Under the pieces are notes generated by a model, which worked only from the letters and a program-made list of their open reading frames with translations, made no database searches and was not told where the DNA came from. Position numbers and translations under genes: made by a program. Shown in pieces: positions 47,249-60,054 of a stretch of 64,000 nt of DNA (the first letter of the stretch is position 1; every line of letters starts with the position of its first letter). This DNA is from Amyloporia xantha. Taxonomy: Eukaryota; Basidiomycota; Agaricomycetes; Polyporales; Adustoporiaceae. The stretch covers positions 2,666,001-2,730,000 of the forward strand of contig JAYKKR010000002.1 in the NCBI GenBank assembly GCA_036971615.1. The letters run 5' to 3'.

Positions 47249-48893
47249 TCATACACTACACGAAGCGTCCTTGAAGTCTCCGAATTCCCACTTGTAACAG
47301 TCCTGCAATGAGCATTCCATGAATCGTCAGTCTATGTACTGGAGTCACCGGACACTTTATGGGAGTACTCACTACACAATCTTCCTCTTCCCTTGCTATT
47401 GGTACATCGAGCACCACACCGTCCTCCGTGGCATCCCAGCCTCCATCTACATCCGCTTCCAGCACCTTCGTAATCACATTCTTGATCGTGTGCGTCGACA
47501 CGTCCACGCGCCAGCCGAGCTTGCCGACCGTGTCAAACACGATGGACTTACCCAAGCGACAGCGCGTCTCGAGCGCATACCCCGCCTCCGCACACAGCGA
47601 GCCGAGACCTGTGCACGCACCCTGCGGGATCGGGTCCGCGTTGTGGAATACATGCGTTACAGGAGACAAGCCGAAGCGCGTGACGGCTGTGGCCCGGGAT
47701 GCATCTGTGGAATTAGGCGGGGGAAGAGGCGGGAGGGGAAGGCGCAGGCGTTGGGCGGCGAGACGCTCCCCGGGGGCCTCAAAGGCTACGGCGGGAAGGC
47801 CGAAGGTGGCGCCGAGGAGGGAGGCGAGAGAGCCACCGAGGGAGTGCCCAACGAGCCAGATAGTGGAGGTAGGGTAAAGAGCGGTAAGATTGTTGATGAG
47901 GTTCTGGCAAGTCGGTCAGCGCTGTGTGAGGCGGCGGGGTTCAGAAGCGCAGTCTTCAGGAATCGGTTATGCGGCTCCTGACTTCGCCACCTTACCTCCC
48001 ATGGCGCGCATGGTGAAGCAGGAGCCGAATAACTTGACTCACATCCCCTGTGGAATGATAGGGAAGAGGTAACTCACCACGCCGACATTGTAGAACAGGC
48101 TGTCCTCGATGAGCGCCTTGCTTAGACATGTATTGTCACAGCGCCAGTGGTTCGCGTAACACCCACACACGGTGCTGAACACCCACGAAAAGTCGACGCG
48201 CGCACAGCAGCACGAGAACAGCAGGTTGTCGTTGAACTTGTCCTTCTTCGACGTCGGGCCCTGCAGAGTCGTACCCTTGATCGCAAGGATGACAGTGGAG
48301 TTGTGCGGCGCAAGGAAGACATGCCCGCGGAACCCGTCTGCGGCGTCTTCCCAGCCAAAGGGGAAGCTCTACGAGCGATGACCAGGTGGCTCAATGAGGG
48401 GAGTGCTCGTAGTAGGGAAGGTCGATGTGCGTACCGTGTTCCATGTAGGGTCGATATCATACCAGTTCTTCTGGCCGGGTAGGGCGTAGGCGTTGCCTGT
48501 CATCCTGGCTAGTTGGTCTAGAGTATGTTTGTCCTCCACGTACGGACCCAGTATCTCTACCTCCTCCCACTCTACCTCTTCGCTCGTTTCTCCGCGCAAA
48601 GCTCTCAGTCGAACATCCTGAAATGCAGAGTTCGATCGGGGCCGATACACAGTAGTCGGCCGTGCCTGGAGGGTGAAAGTGGGAGTAGGTTGTCCTTCGC
48701 CGCCGTCCAGTGCAGATACATCGAACACGGCTTGATCGCGGTCGAGCTCGTTGTACTTCGGCGATAGCTTGTACTCTTGTTGTGGGACGAACGAGATCGG
48801 GATAGGAGACAAGGCGGGATCCCGAGGCTCCAGAGCAACGACCGTAGAAAGCCTACTGAGGATGAGCGGGATAGCGAGAATCAAGATACGCAT
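47249..48893 (-). CDS. ATG15: Vacuolar phospholipase Atg15
   Basis: Predicted 444-residue class-3 lipase that lyses autophagic and Cvt bodies in the vacuole. Exons: 48435-48893, 48078-48368, 47373-47903, 47249-47302. A signal-anchor ([19 protein letters not shown]) at the N-terminus fits the type II topology of Atg15. Family features: [24 protein letters not shown], the cysteine-rich [14 protein letters not shown] and [15 protein letters not shown], the nucleophile elbow VGHSLGG (Ser271), [12 protein letters not shown] and the C-terminal DCYKWEFG. The last exon restores DCYKWEFG, which confirms the splice. The intron 47904-48077 (174 nt) is longer than usual for this region. A MITE lies 104 bp upstream of the start codon. 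Confidence 0.95.
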
Positions 48894-48996
48894 CCCAGGG
48901 AGAGCAGCATATGTATCAAGAGGAAAGGGATCAGGACGACGGCGTGTATGTTATGTCGAGAAAGAGACGCGGAAACATCTGCTCGATCGGTCATCC

Positions 48997-49271
48997 CACT
49001 GGATGCGGTTTAGAATATTTTCGCGTGAGATATGGTGAAAATATTCTAAAGTTCGTCAAAATACTTTTAGGATAATCCACTATGCAGTATTTGAAAAATA
49101 CGGTAAATATATTGTGTAGGTTAGAAGATATTCTAAATGTGCTCAAATTGTTAGAATATTAATTGAATAATGTTAGGATTTTGCTTACTGTAATATGCCG
49201 AAGTTATTCTGACTATCTTTAGAATATCTTTAGAATATCTTCGTCAGAAATATCCTAAACCGCATCCAGTG
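48997..49271. mobile_element. 275-bp non-autonomous CACTA-like MITE
   Basis: Terminal inverted repeats start CACTGGATGCGGTTTAG, 17 bases perfect and 24 with one mismatch. A 3-bp direct repeat TCC flanks it (48994-48996 and 49272-49274), as for CACTA-type elements. It is AT-rich inside a GC-rich locus. The 10-mer TTTAGAATAT or its complement occurs at 49009, 49041, 49128, 49218 and 49229, with a one-base variant at 49250; this subterminal repetition is also a CACTA habit. There is no coding capacity. It sits in the ATG15 upstream region. CACTA assignment rests on end sequence and target-site length only. Confidence 0.8.
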
Positions 49272-49274
49272 TCC

Positions 49275-49601
49275 GGCATCGAGCACTTCATCAGAGTCAT
49301 ACTAGAAAGTCTAATTCACGATCCCCCCATGACCATAATCTCAATGCATATATGGCATTCTGAGACAGAATGGGGGAACTCATTTCCTTCTGGAAGAGCC
49401 GTTTTCATTTTGCCTGAAAGGGAGTAGAAGTTGCGAGCGTGGCAGTCACGGCGAACACGCAGCTGTACATGCACTGTACATTGATCGAGATGAATACTTT
49501 CAGATAACAATAACTCAGAAACAGCGTCAGTAATAACCCCAAAAGCGTCCAGCGTCAACACGCGAACCGAGTGCGAACCGTCACTGCCAAAATGATGTAA
49601 T
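49275..49601. other. 3' flank of membrane-protein gene
   Basis: 327 bp between the MITE and the stop of the next minus-strand gene. Open minus frames here are continuations past the real stop. No gene seen. Confidence 0.45.
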
Positions 49602-51433
49602 TCACGGCCGCGTCCTCGGCGACGCCTTGCTTGCATGGAGGTCTTTGATGTCGAAGAAGATGCTGAAGCCGAACGAGACACAAAGCAGGCATGCAGCTGC
49701 ACTGGCGAGATTGTACGCGTCGCACCTACGCCAGCCGACCCATCAGCTTCAGAACCTTGCAGCGAACAGTTGAGTAAAATACTCACCAGCCATCGAATCC
49801 GCCAACCGGACACCGCTTCCCCAAGAGGATCACCACGAACACGACACCCCACAAAAGCCACGCCACCAAATCGAACGCCATCCTGATCTTCAGCTGTCTC
49901 CGAGCCCACTTCCACTGCTCCTCCATCGCCAGCCCCGCAAAAATGCCTCTCCTACGCGGCGCCCTCCGCCTCCCTCGTCCCTGTGAAGACGGTGCATACG
50001 ACCCCGCAGCGCCATGCTCAGCATCTGTATCTCCATCCTCGTCGTCCCACCCGTCGTCACGCTCGCGCTCCCCGCCGCCGAACATCGTCGGATCCACGAT
50101 CAAGTTCACCTGCACACCTTCCCCGCCGCCCGTGCCCCCTTTACCATTTTTCCGCTTCCCGCCCTTGCCCTTCTTGCCGCCGCCCGGTAGCGATTGCACG
50201 GGGAGGACCATGAGCCCGCCGGGTCCCTGCGCGAAGGGCGAGTCACGATTGCGCTTGCGGGAACCGCAACAGCAAGGGTGAATAAGAAAGAGGTATGTAG
50301 TAGAGAGCACGGTGAGGAAGGAGAGGACGTAGAGGAGGTAGGCTGGGAGCTTATTTGCCGGGGGAGGCGGAGTAGCGGGCTTGATAATCTGGGACGTGGA
50401 TTAGTATGTATAGAAGGGAGACGGAAGCGCGAGAAAGACGTACAAGAGCGCTGTAGATAGATGCTACCGACGCGGTAATGGCGAGCAGTACCTCCATACA
50501 CCTCACCGCCAACCTCTTCTTCGGACCGTCCGTGATGAGCTTACCCTTCGTGTCCACGCTCCCTACCTTCTCATCCTCATCGACTATCTGTACCTGTTTC
50601 CCACCGAACTCGGCCTCCAGCATGCGCATGCGTTCCTCCTTGAGCTCGGGGTCCACAGGCATGTCAGCATCGGTATCTGCGGAGTTCCACGGGACAGTGT
50701 TGAGGTCGCGCGAGGAACGAGAGGGGTAGGAAGGTGGTGGCGACCGCGTGTACGGGTCGTTCTCGAATGCATGTGAAGGGTATGTCGGGTCGAAGGGGGA
50801 GAGCTTGGGTGCGCTGGATGCAGGCCCGTACGCAGATGTAGGCGGAGAGAATGGCTTCTGCGTCTTCTCACCGTCATACCACGCACGGGTGAAGGAGGGG
50901 AAGTGCGCGATGTCGACTTCGGAGTCGTTGCCTGCGATGCGAACTGGCGGCTCGTAGCGGCCGTGGGCATAGCCGGAGAGGGAAGGGTGACTCTGGAGCG
51001 AGCGCTGGGGAAATGAGGGCGGAGGGAGGGAATAGGGTCGACGGATCGGGATTGGGGAGCTGGAATCAGACGGGGAGGAGCTGGACGCGGAAGGGGAGAC
51101 AAGCGAAGGCGGGTGCATAGAGTCAGGGCTGGCAAGCGGTCGCAGAGCAGGAGGAGACGGCGGGTAGGAATCGTGTGCACGGAAGGCTCCTTGAGCGTAC
51201 GGATTACTTCGACCAAGAGTTGCGGCATAGTCTGCGAGATCAAGGGCTTCCACAGATGCATCGGACGGTTCGCGCTGACGTCTGTCGATGTGGTATTGAC
51301 CTGGAAAGTAGTCGTCAAGTTCATCTGGTGAAATTCGTGAAACTGTGGGGAAAGGGTCATTAGGATCTGGAGACCATGGGCGTCGGAAACGAGAAGAGGG
51401 CGGAGGAGTGTCGAGGCGGTAATTGGGATACAT
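49602..51433 (-). CDS. Four-helix membrane protein of unknown function
   Basis: Predicted 571-residue protein. Exons: 50444-51433, 49787-50388, 49602-49725. The first ~270 residues are Ser/Pro/Tyr-rich and probably disordered and cytosolic. Four hydrophobic segments follow: CMEVLLAITASVASIYSAL; LPAYLLYVLSFLTVLSTTYLF, then IHPCCCG; MAFDLVAWLLWGVVFVVILL; and YNLASAAACLLCVSFGFSIFF. Between helices 2 and 3 lies a long Gly/Lys-rich loop (GGGKKGKGGKRKNGKGG) with an acidic patch. The layout suggests a MARVEL-like or plasma-membrane organiser, but no motif proves it. The last exon needs the acceptor at 49726; the nearer AG gives a stop at once. Confidence 0.7.
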
Positions 51434-52812
51434 GGTCGTGAAATGGTCGTCGTGATATTGATTGTGAAATGAAGTCGTGAGTCGTGACAGTCGTTATAGA
51501 TATGGTATAGTACACGCTGAGATAAGGGACTTGATGCTGTGAGGACCAGGCTTGCTACTGCGATGGACGACAAACCAGGGTGTGCAGAGGGCGACAGCCT
51601 TGAGGAAGCTTGAGACCTTCACGCCTTGCGAGCTACCTTGCGAGCAGACATGAGCACACACGGCGCACGTTCTATGATCAGAATAGTCTCGTTCCCACGC
51701 CGCTTAGTGACGAGGGCATATTAAATAATATTCGCTCGTCTCTGACAGAACGTCTGCTAAGATAGCTATTGGGCAGAGATGGCGATAACGTTTGGTTGCC
51801 GAAGCCTCTGTCATCCAGGCTGGCTCAGCCGTACTTAGGAATAACACAGATTTCTTGCGGTTCACTGCCTTTGTTTATGCATGTAAATGGCGCGCGTCGA
51901 TCGCATAGGTAGGGGAGAAACAGGCAAAGATAAATGAGTAAGAGTGGAGAAACAATTTGACATCTACCCGAGGCTGTGATGTCTGATTCGATGTGCAACC
52001 GCCGCAGCGCTCACCATTATATGAATTGACGACTTAATACTGAGTATGGTCGTAGAAGGATCAACCTTGGATACTTGCCGGAGTACATGCGGGGCGAGAA
52101 AGAAGAAGCGATATAAAGCATGAGCGTTCTCGGGATTCGCTCTGCAATACATTCAAATGAGTGTCGAATCCAGGTAATTGACGGGGAAATTACGCTCACC
52201 ATTCACTGCAGACAAATAAAGGGCCATCGCTCGGCGGGACATCACTCTCACTCTCAGCGCAACATTCTGGATTGCAGGGCATGAGAATATCGTTACGGGT
52301 GGGCATAGGACAGCTTCGCACCTCCATCACTAGAACTTTGAGTCCCTTTTGCAGAACAATTCAGTATTGTGCAAGGTATGATTGTGCAAGATACAATGAC
52401 AGAGAGATGTGTGGCACTACTCGCCGTCCATATGTGTGCCGAATAGGTCGGCAAGCATGAGAGGGAGGGGCGTACTCGGAGACTAGTCAAATGTCGCTGG
52501 GTACTCGTTGACGCAAGTTGTACAACATCCGAAGAGGAGTTCCATCCATACTTGATATATTGTACTAATATATTCAGAAAGTATTCACAGCAGTGAGACA
52601 TATACGCAGCAGGCAACAACATTGGAAAGCACATGGAATGACTCTGGCAGTAGATAAAGACCAGAGCTCCGATCAGTCTTTTCAGAACAGTGTCATGAAC
52701 TGAACAGACTCAATCAGTCGCGAGCCGCTGGAAGCATAGAATGGGTGATGCCCCGCACAGCACCTGCAGAAGTAGACGACGACGATTCAATGTCGGCGAT
52801 CTACACCTCCCT
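51434..52812. other. Intergenic, no gene supported
   Basis: 1.38 kb. Short minus-strand frames around 51.96-52.2 kb are bordered by GT and AG, but no consistent multi-exon model emerges. Confidence 0.4.
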
Positions 52813-55410
52813 TCAAATCTTCGCCTTGCGTTTTGTCGCTGGCTCCGACTCCGCTATGCTAGCATTCGACCGCTTAACGCCCTTGCTCTCCTGGTCGTCC
52901 GTCCGTCCTGGCGCTGCGCAGTCAGACCCTCCAAAAACGTCATCCATTCTACGGGAATTCGAACCTTCGTCGTGCCCCGATTGTCTATTCTTGATTTTGT
53001 CTGACGGTCCAGGCCCAGATACGTGCGTCTTCTCCACGGCCTTCTCCTTCCCGTTGTTGTCATACACGTCCATGATGACATCTCCTTGCAATGTCGCGGC
53101 CATGCTGTGAAAGTATGTGGCAAATGCTTCATGTAGATCTTTGGCAGCGGTATGACTTATCGCAGCTAGATCACGCTCAATGTTCTGGTAGCGGTCCATG
53201 AGGTCTCGTCTCATATCCGATAGGTATGTGCTGGCCTCAAAGAGTGATTGGTCAAGTGTGAGCGTCGCATTGTCGAGATTTCCGGGCTGACAGAGGGTCG
53301 CATATCTCTTCGCTCTATCGAAGAAAAAGAGACCTTCAGCGAACTTGTGCTGCGACTTATTGCCCCTTGATATCGTAGCGTCCCCAGCACGGACCACACG
53401 TTTGTTGAATACAAAATACACAGCAACCCACCACACGGACTCCAGATCATGGAGAGGATTGTATCGAAAGGGGACTGTAGCATCAGGATAGTTGGTGTTG
53501 CGCAAGTTCCGTATTGGAAGAAACTGGTACCCTCGGGCATATACTTCCACTGCCATGAAGTCAGCCGTTCCCTGTATTGCAAAATTCGTCAGAGTGTATA
53601 TGAGAACAGCACGATAAATACACCCACAGTTCGAATGTCATGCATTGTTTGGGCATTCATTTTCCTTGTATATTCAAGATCGCTTAACTTGATCTTGTTG
53701 TCATGAACAAGGAGATTTCCTGTACTGATGTCCCGGTGGACCCATTCACGACGATGAAGCCCTCGTAATGCTAGCAAAATGGTCTTTTAGTGCAAAACAC
53801 TACCATTTCCAGGATGGTTACTCACCATATTCTGTTTGAGCCAGCAAAGGGAGGATCTTGTTCATCGTGGTCAAGTCTTTCATAGGCGTACAAACTTCCT
53901 TAAACACGATGCGATAGTGTGTCTTTGCACGATAGGCGTACGTGGGAAGAGATTTAGACACATGTGCATTATGCTCCCCAACCGAGACATGATCACCGGT
54001 ACCTGTCGCCGATGGGCGGCTGGCATCAGGTGAAGATAGTGAGAGTAGCTGTCGCCGAACATGGAAATTGGAATGTGCTTGCATCTGTACGCCACCACAG
54101 TGTCATCCACTTGATCCCCTTGATCAGGGATGTGAACATCCCCATGACATAGAACCGTCAACAGGTAATCCTTGAATGGGACCTCTTCACCGGGAAGCGG
54201 ATCCGAAGCGCGTAGTTCTTCTACGATGTCACCCTCTCTGTCACGATCAGAATCAATCCAGCAGTCTTTCAGTGCAACAAAGTCGTCACATTCACCCTTA
54301 TTCACCAGCTTCTTCGCCTTCCATACCCGCGTTCCTCGACCACGCAGCAGATTAGCACCAACGTCGGAGATGATCTCGATGGTTCGATATGTTGTTGTGA
54401 CTCCATCCTTATTCCGTACAGCATAGTCGTACTGTGGTTGTGCGTTGCCACCCTTTTGAGTATTTTCATCCCCTCGGACACGCTCAACGGTAGGATCCCA
54501 TCCAACTTCATGCTTCTTCGCGTACATGAACCTCAGGAAAACTTCGACCACCTTTCTGTGTTCCTGTACACAATGTGAGTCAGAATCGAATACCCTAAAT
54601 CTGCATTCCTTACAGTAGTAAAGTTAAATGACTCGCTGACTATCGGCCCACTGCGGCTGCAGAACCAGAGTCTCATGTCGGTGTTCTCGATTGTGAGCCC
54701 GTAGGTAAATCGACGGCATGGATCCTCGCGCATGCAGTGGTGCATACTCCACACAACCTTAACTACATCCTGAAATCATTTGTCAGCTTAATTGCAGTTC
54801 AATGTCGCGAGAAGGATAACAATCTCGCACTCACGTCGTACCTGTTCTCCTGGTTACTGTGACGCTTGTACTCAGCAGAGAGTGAAACGTCACTCCAGCG
54901 AGCGCATCCTCCCTCGCCGGGCTTGTGGCGCAGCACAAAGTATCCATCTGGACGGGAGGACGACTCCCGGTTCTCACTCTTTGGTGTGGCGTTTGGATTA
55001 TTGTTGAAATCCAGAAGCCTATACATATCCTTCAGTCCACTCGCTGTGGCAATTTCGTTGGCCAATTCTTCGAGAGGCTTAAACGCAGCATTTTCGTTCA
55101 TGTTCATGCGAGCAGGATCTTTCTCGAACCATCTCCAGCGACCATCGTGATTGATGACGGGGTCTGAGCCTGTCTGGAGCGCTGCTACGACCCGTGTGAC
55201 GTCCAATCCATCGCGCAACGGGGGCAAGACATTTTCAATGAACTCTTGGGCTTTGTACTGCGGAATAGACTCGCCCAAATCGTCCATCAGAGCTTCACGG
55301 CGTTCTTCAAGTCCACTGGCAGCGTAAGAGGCACCCGAGACTTCTTTAACGCCCGCTGGAGGATCGAACTGACTCAGTGAATTGTTACGAGGAGGAGTAA
55401 CAGAAGCCAT
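52813..55410 (-). CDS. FunK1-type protein kinase
   Basis: Predicted 763-residue protein of FunK1, a kinase family expanded in Agaricomycetes. Exons: 54835-55410, 54614-54769, 54003-54563, 53826-53922, 53628-53770, 52813-53571. The N-terminal region has FNNNPNATPKSENRESSSRPDGY and ends VSESFNFTT in exon 2. The kinase half has THYRIVFKEV, LRGLHRREWVHRDISTGNLLV (catalytic loop, Asp477) and LSDLEYTR (Asp494, SDLE in place of DFG). The segment GTADFMAVEVY (APE-like) and HDLESVWWVAVYFVF follow. The C-terminus is basic (ATKRKAKI), possibly nuclear. An apparent frame change near 53.9-54.0 kb is an intron (53923-54002). HRD and the metal-binding Asp are kept, so activity is plausible; the substrate is unknown. 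Confidence 0.88.
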
Positions 55411-57085
55411 GATGGGGGACTGTTTGAGCTGGGACGCGTCTCGCTCACCTTATATTTCTACGAGTCGAGGCCTGGAACGACGGATTGCGGATATGACTGG
55501 AGAATAATGGTCACAGTAGGCTGAGTTCAAATCTGCAAGCAATTTGTGCGTGGTCTGAGTCAAGGGCAAGGATTAGGACGATAATCAGGAGCAAATATGG
55601 ACTGCGTGTGCAAAGTGTTCAACTTGAGGACCGAGACGCGGGTCCGACGAACTGGGCAGATCATCTGCATCAGATCTCATCTCCGCAAATCTGTCAATCG
55701 CCTGATTGTGAAGTGATTCAGCTCTCGCCTTGTCTAAGTTGTCTTCCGCAAGTTCTGCTCCGTGGCTGTGGAACGAGTCACAGACAACCGCATTTGTACC
55801 CTCCCTTGCAATTGGGTACGCTGATCACCCTTGATGCAACGCGATGTACGCGCGGAATCGGTTTCACATACCGGCGTTTACGCAACAGCACGCAGTCTCC
55901 GGCTCGTACCTTCCGCAGCTTTTAACCACCCTCGCGTTCGCAGTAGTAGTACGCTACTTCAGAATCTACGCTGGATATAAGAAAAGACTTCCCATGGGTC
56001 CGATAATAACGAGAGACACATATTTTCATTCTCGCTGAATGCTTACCCTCCATCACTACACATTCAGTCAGGCTCGCATCGTGGAGTCAGTTGAATCGGA
56101 CAGGAGTCGTCAAAGTCGACATGTAGGAGAATATCAAATCTTTTGCGAAGTGGTTTGCACGATGGTAGTGATCCAGGGGCGTGCATGGTGGTCCCTCTTG
56201 TATGTAGCTCTCACACTTGCGCTGAGATTTTTGCCGCAAGTAATGCCATCTGTTTCTTCATGAAAAATTGAACACTTCTCCTTGTCTCTCTTGTATGTTT
56301 TACTTCCTGCCAGAAGCAGTCGTCGATGCGAAAATATATCCATTGTAACAAAAGGCCTCACACTATCGCACCGCTCTTGTCAATCAGAGTCCGCCGGCGC
56401 CTTCAACTCGATGCTAGTAATAGACACACAACCTTCCATTCCACAGCAGCGGAGAAAACACACTGCATTCCTCGATGCCGACTGATTAGATCTCCCTGCA
56501 GAGTGTCTTACATACTCGTCTCATTAGTCGTTTTTGCCATGAAACGATGCATAAATGCAGCAACGGTTTATCCCTAACTAGGACATCGACATATAGTGTA
56601 CAGGCAAGACTCAGAATCTGTCCGGATCCAGAAATCTATCGATGAATGCTCTGAACGTCTGTATACTTATTCGATGTCATGTCAATGTGTAATTGTGTCT
56701 TGTTTTCGTCAGATAGTACGTGCCGACACTGATACGGCAATTATTCCTCTAGATGCCTTGCATACTTTTCTTGATTTTTGTCTCGATTCATTGTCCGCGA
56801 GGCAGTGCCCTATATGGACAGTATGTGTCGGTCTAGCTTTGGATGTCTGTAATTTAACCGTAACGAAATATTACGGCATCTCCTCTTCAATGTGTTATCT
56901 TAGATACAAAGGCAGGACCGGTGCAATTAACCTTCACCACTAGCACAGATCCAAAGGAAGAAGAGAATGTGCTGTAGAATGTTCTGGGCTATGTGAACAA
57001 CTCCGGTTCATTGATGTCGAAGCCACAATTATCACAGAATACATCACCCGAACCACAATACATGCAGGGTTAAGCTAATCGACCT
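55411..57085. other. Intergenic, no gene supported
   Basis: 1.7 kb of unremarkable composition. Frames of 105-115 codons on the plus strand lack motifs and good splice borders. Confidence 0.4.
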
Positions 57086-58818
57086 CTAATGATTGTGACG
57101 CTGATACACACTCCACAATATCAAATCAGGATCAGGATTGCGAGGATGGCCTACAAAAGCGCATACATTATGAAAGATACGCAATGGCATGAGCAAAGAG
57201 ACCATGTACCGAAGTGCCCACTGTTGCTGTCTTAGGTCTGAGACGGAGGACTCGATATCTGATCTTCTGACTGGCGAGCTTTCCGGGCGAGTCTGCATTC
57301 TGATAGGCTTCGCGACAAAGCTGTCTTCTGTGCCGGAATGGGAGACGTGAGCAAGTCTGGAATTTGCATCACGCAAATTGAGCATAAGTCGTGAGACAAG
57401 GGTACTAGAGATCCTGTCGAAGTCGAATTTAGTATAGAGGAAAGGACTGACAAGGAAGAATTGCTAACGCATTTGTGAGCGGCGTGACCACGCCTTTAGA
57501 CGGTGGCTAACGAGATGATGAGATAGGCATTTATCATACAAGTCTAGAAAACGCACCTCTGCGAGCTGGTCGAGAGTATCAGCTACACACAGAATCTCTG
57601 TAGATTTAGATGTACATACGATGAATGTGAGTATGTTCGAAGTATGAAGCATGATTAGAACAACGTAGTAGATGGCTCCTAAATAAAACCCGATTAGTGA
57701 CTCGTGGCTAGCGACCCAGAGAAACCAAAATAACCATCTCTGAGCATGATTTCGAAGAGTGTTCCCTTCCGTATGCGTACAACCTCCACTGATCTCAGGA
57801 GTGTTAGGAAGAAGATAAGTGAGTCAAATACCACCCCGGTGCCCCAAGCACCAGCAAGCCCTGCATCGAGTGATTCCCGTTGAAAAGTGGCATGAGATAA
57901 CTGGTGAAACTTACGATAACCTCTGTGAGATAATCAGTTGACGAAAGCACTAATGAAGACATTATACGCACTGTTGCGCCGTTAACGATAGATTACATGC
58001 CGACGATGAGTTTACGAGTGACTCCGAGCTCTCGCACCATGTATCACCGGAAGCGATAGTCCACTGCAATTAGTAGGATATTTCAGCATAGCTCTTGGAA
58101 GAACGGCTCGCAAAAGGTTACTAAGCTTAAGAAGCTTACACAGATGATAGCAGCGGCTCCGATATACATTGTTACCAACACCCAGAGTATGCGCTTACTA
58201 CGGTTATACAGAGCGAAGGTGCGGATGGCCAACAAACCTGTCGTAGTATTGTGTTACTTAAGAAACCAGACACTCGCTTTGAGCGCATGTCTCACCTCCG
58301 ACGACGGCTTGCGTGATGAAGGAAGAGTACTGATGGAAAGTTTGGAGGCGTCGACAGCTATAATGATTAATCAACACATTGCTCATCCTTGAATTGTGGG
58401 GAACTGACAGCTGCGCCTTTGTTAGATTAAATAAATATTCGATAAAAGAAGCATCCATACCTCTTCCGGTTGGTGACCGGAGATCTCCAATGCAACAGGA
58501 ACTTGGCTGAACATGGTAACATAGCGGTTGATCAGAAGAAGTAGTGACACGACGGATAGTCGACCCTGTCGCCAGAAGTACTCGATCTCCACAGAAAAGG
58601 TGAGAGAGTATTCATAGTACAGTATGACTGTAGAAGAACATGGCATGTTCAAAGGGGATGTCACAACAGAATACAGCAGGCACTCACCGAAGGACACGAG
58701 AGTGAGGTAACGATTAGCCTCTACCCCGCTGCAAGAACGCTATCAGGTACTCATGCCGATGCATCATGAATATGACGTACATCTGCTCTTGAAAAGCTTG
58801 GGAAGCCTGGATGGACAT
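57086..58818 (-). CDS. DUF6533 multi-pass membrane protein
   Basis: Predicted 373-residue seven-helix-like protein. Ten exons: 58781-58818, 58688-58728, 58461-58627, 58296-58410, 58140-58237, 57972-58063, 57915-57922, 57735-57860, 57620-57678, 57086-57463. The DUF6533 signature is present: GVEANRYLTLVSFVILYYEYSLTF, then EIEYFWRQGRLSVVSLLLLINRY (split here). Helix 4 runs VVGGLLAIRTFALYNRSKRILW, and RLAGAWGTGVVFDSLIFFLTLLR and GAIYYVVLIMLHTSNILTF follow, ending in SRLMLNLRDA. The family is Agaricomycete-specific and receptor-like; no ligand is known. Exon 7 is 8 nt long and is required to reach the RLAGAW helix in frame. The C-terminal ~60 residues are less certain, and the 156-nt intron 57464-57619 could hide another small exon. 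Confidence 0.78.
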
Positions 58819-60054
58819 GCCGACGGGAGTTGTGAGAGTCGTGTCGCGTTACAATAATGCTTTTATAGAATTGACATACGGCCTGGCTTTGGGCTCTGAA
58901 TGCCCAACGTGGCGAATGACAATAAGAATGATAGTGTACTGCCATATGCGCGGCCTCACCGCCGGCTTTTGAAGAAATCGCATGCTGCAAGCAATGGTAA
59001 ATGATGGGTCATTGAAGTTTTTTTGAATGGGAGTGATGAGGGAGCTCTACTCGAAGCGGACATCACGGCAAACGCGTCCAAAGGCAGTAATTGCAATGCC
59101 CAATGGTAAGTAATTGAAATCGCAACGTATCCGATAGAATACCTGTACCACACAACACGTTTAGAACACCCGTTCTAGTCCAATCGGAGGGTAATGTGCA
59201 CTGCCTCACATGAAGGCGCAGCATGCATAGACACAGAGCAATTCATAACTTGCCATCGGAGGTCGACTGCCCCGGCATAGCCGGACAAACACCGAAATGA
59301 AGGCTTCGCAGCCTGGATGGTGCGGTCACGTTGAACAGAGAAAAAAGAATATAGCCATGCTTGTTAGTCTTAATCTGTCCGAATAGATATCCCATGTTAC
59401 CCGGAAAAGAAGAGACGCCCCTCCGTGTATCTTATTTGACAATCACACGGAAGGAAAGGGGCATCGACGGACCATTCACTTACCGGACAAAGCGTGCAAA
59501 ACAATATGGACAGATGATAGTGTCTGAATTTGAGGCAGGGGGATGTTTGACACCACGTCCACCCTGTTTAACTAGACGCAGAGTAGGGAATGGAGTACAT
59601 TCCGGGAAGATGTCGTTTCGACAAGTCTTCCCCGCTCAAATGTCGTGATCAGCACTCGACTATCAGCGATGGCGAGAATGTGCCAATGGCTTCCACCTCG
59701 AATCACTAGAGTGAAGATGAGCCTGCCTGGCGACATGCAGGGGGACTTTACACGCAGTGCAAATTCCAATTAGTCCAGATTTGAAGGCCATCGTTTTGAG
59801 TGATACACCTGAGTACCACCGGCACCACTATCATAAGCACCATGGGGATGAACAAGACACATCCATTCTCGAGCTTTTTTTACAAAAACGGGCTTACCTT
59901 GAATGGAGCCAGAGAGTCACTGCCAAGCTCCAGATCATATCTGTTCGTGTCTTCGCTTCATTCGAAATTCAAAAACAAATCCAGCATGTGCGATACTGAT
60001 ATGAACGATGAAAGATTGCCTGTGACACCCTCCAGGGAGCCAAGGTAGTTGATA
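58819..60054. other. Intergenic, no gene supported
   Basis: 1.24 kb between DUF6533 and OGG1. Short frames only; the 59.7-60.0 kb plus-strand ones overlap each other in different frames. Confidence 0.4.

Noticed and set aside
53923..54002. Apparent frameshift in the FunK1 gene
   Set aside because: Explained by an 80-nt GT-AG intron (CAG|GTACCG to CAAAG|ACACAC) that keeps the frame.
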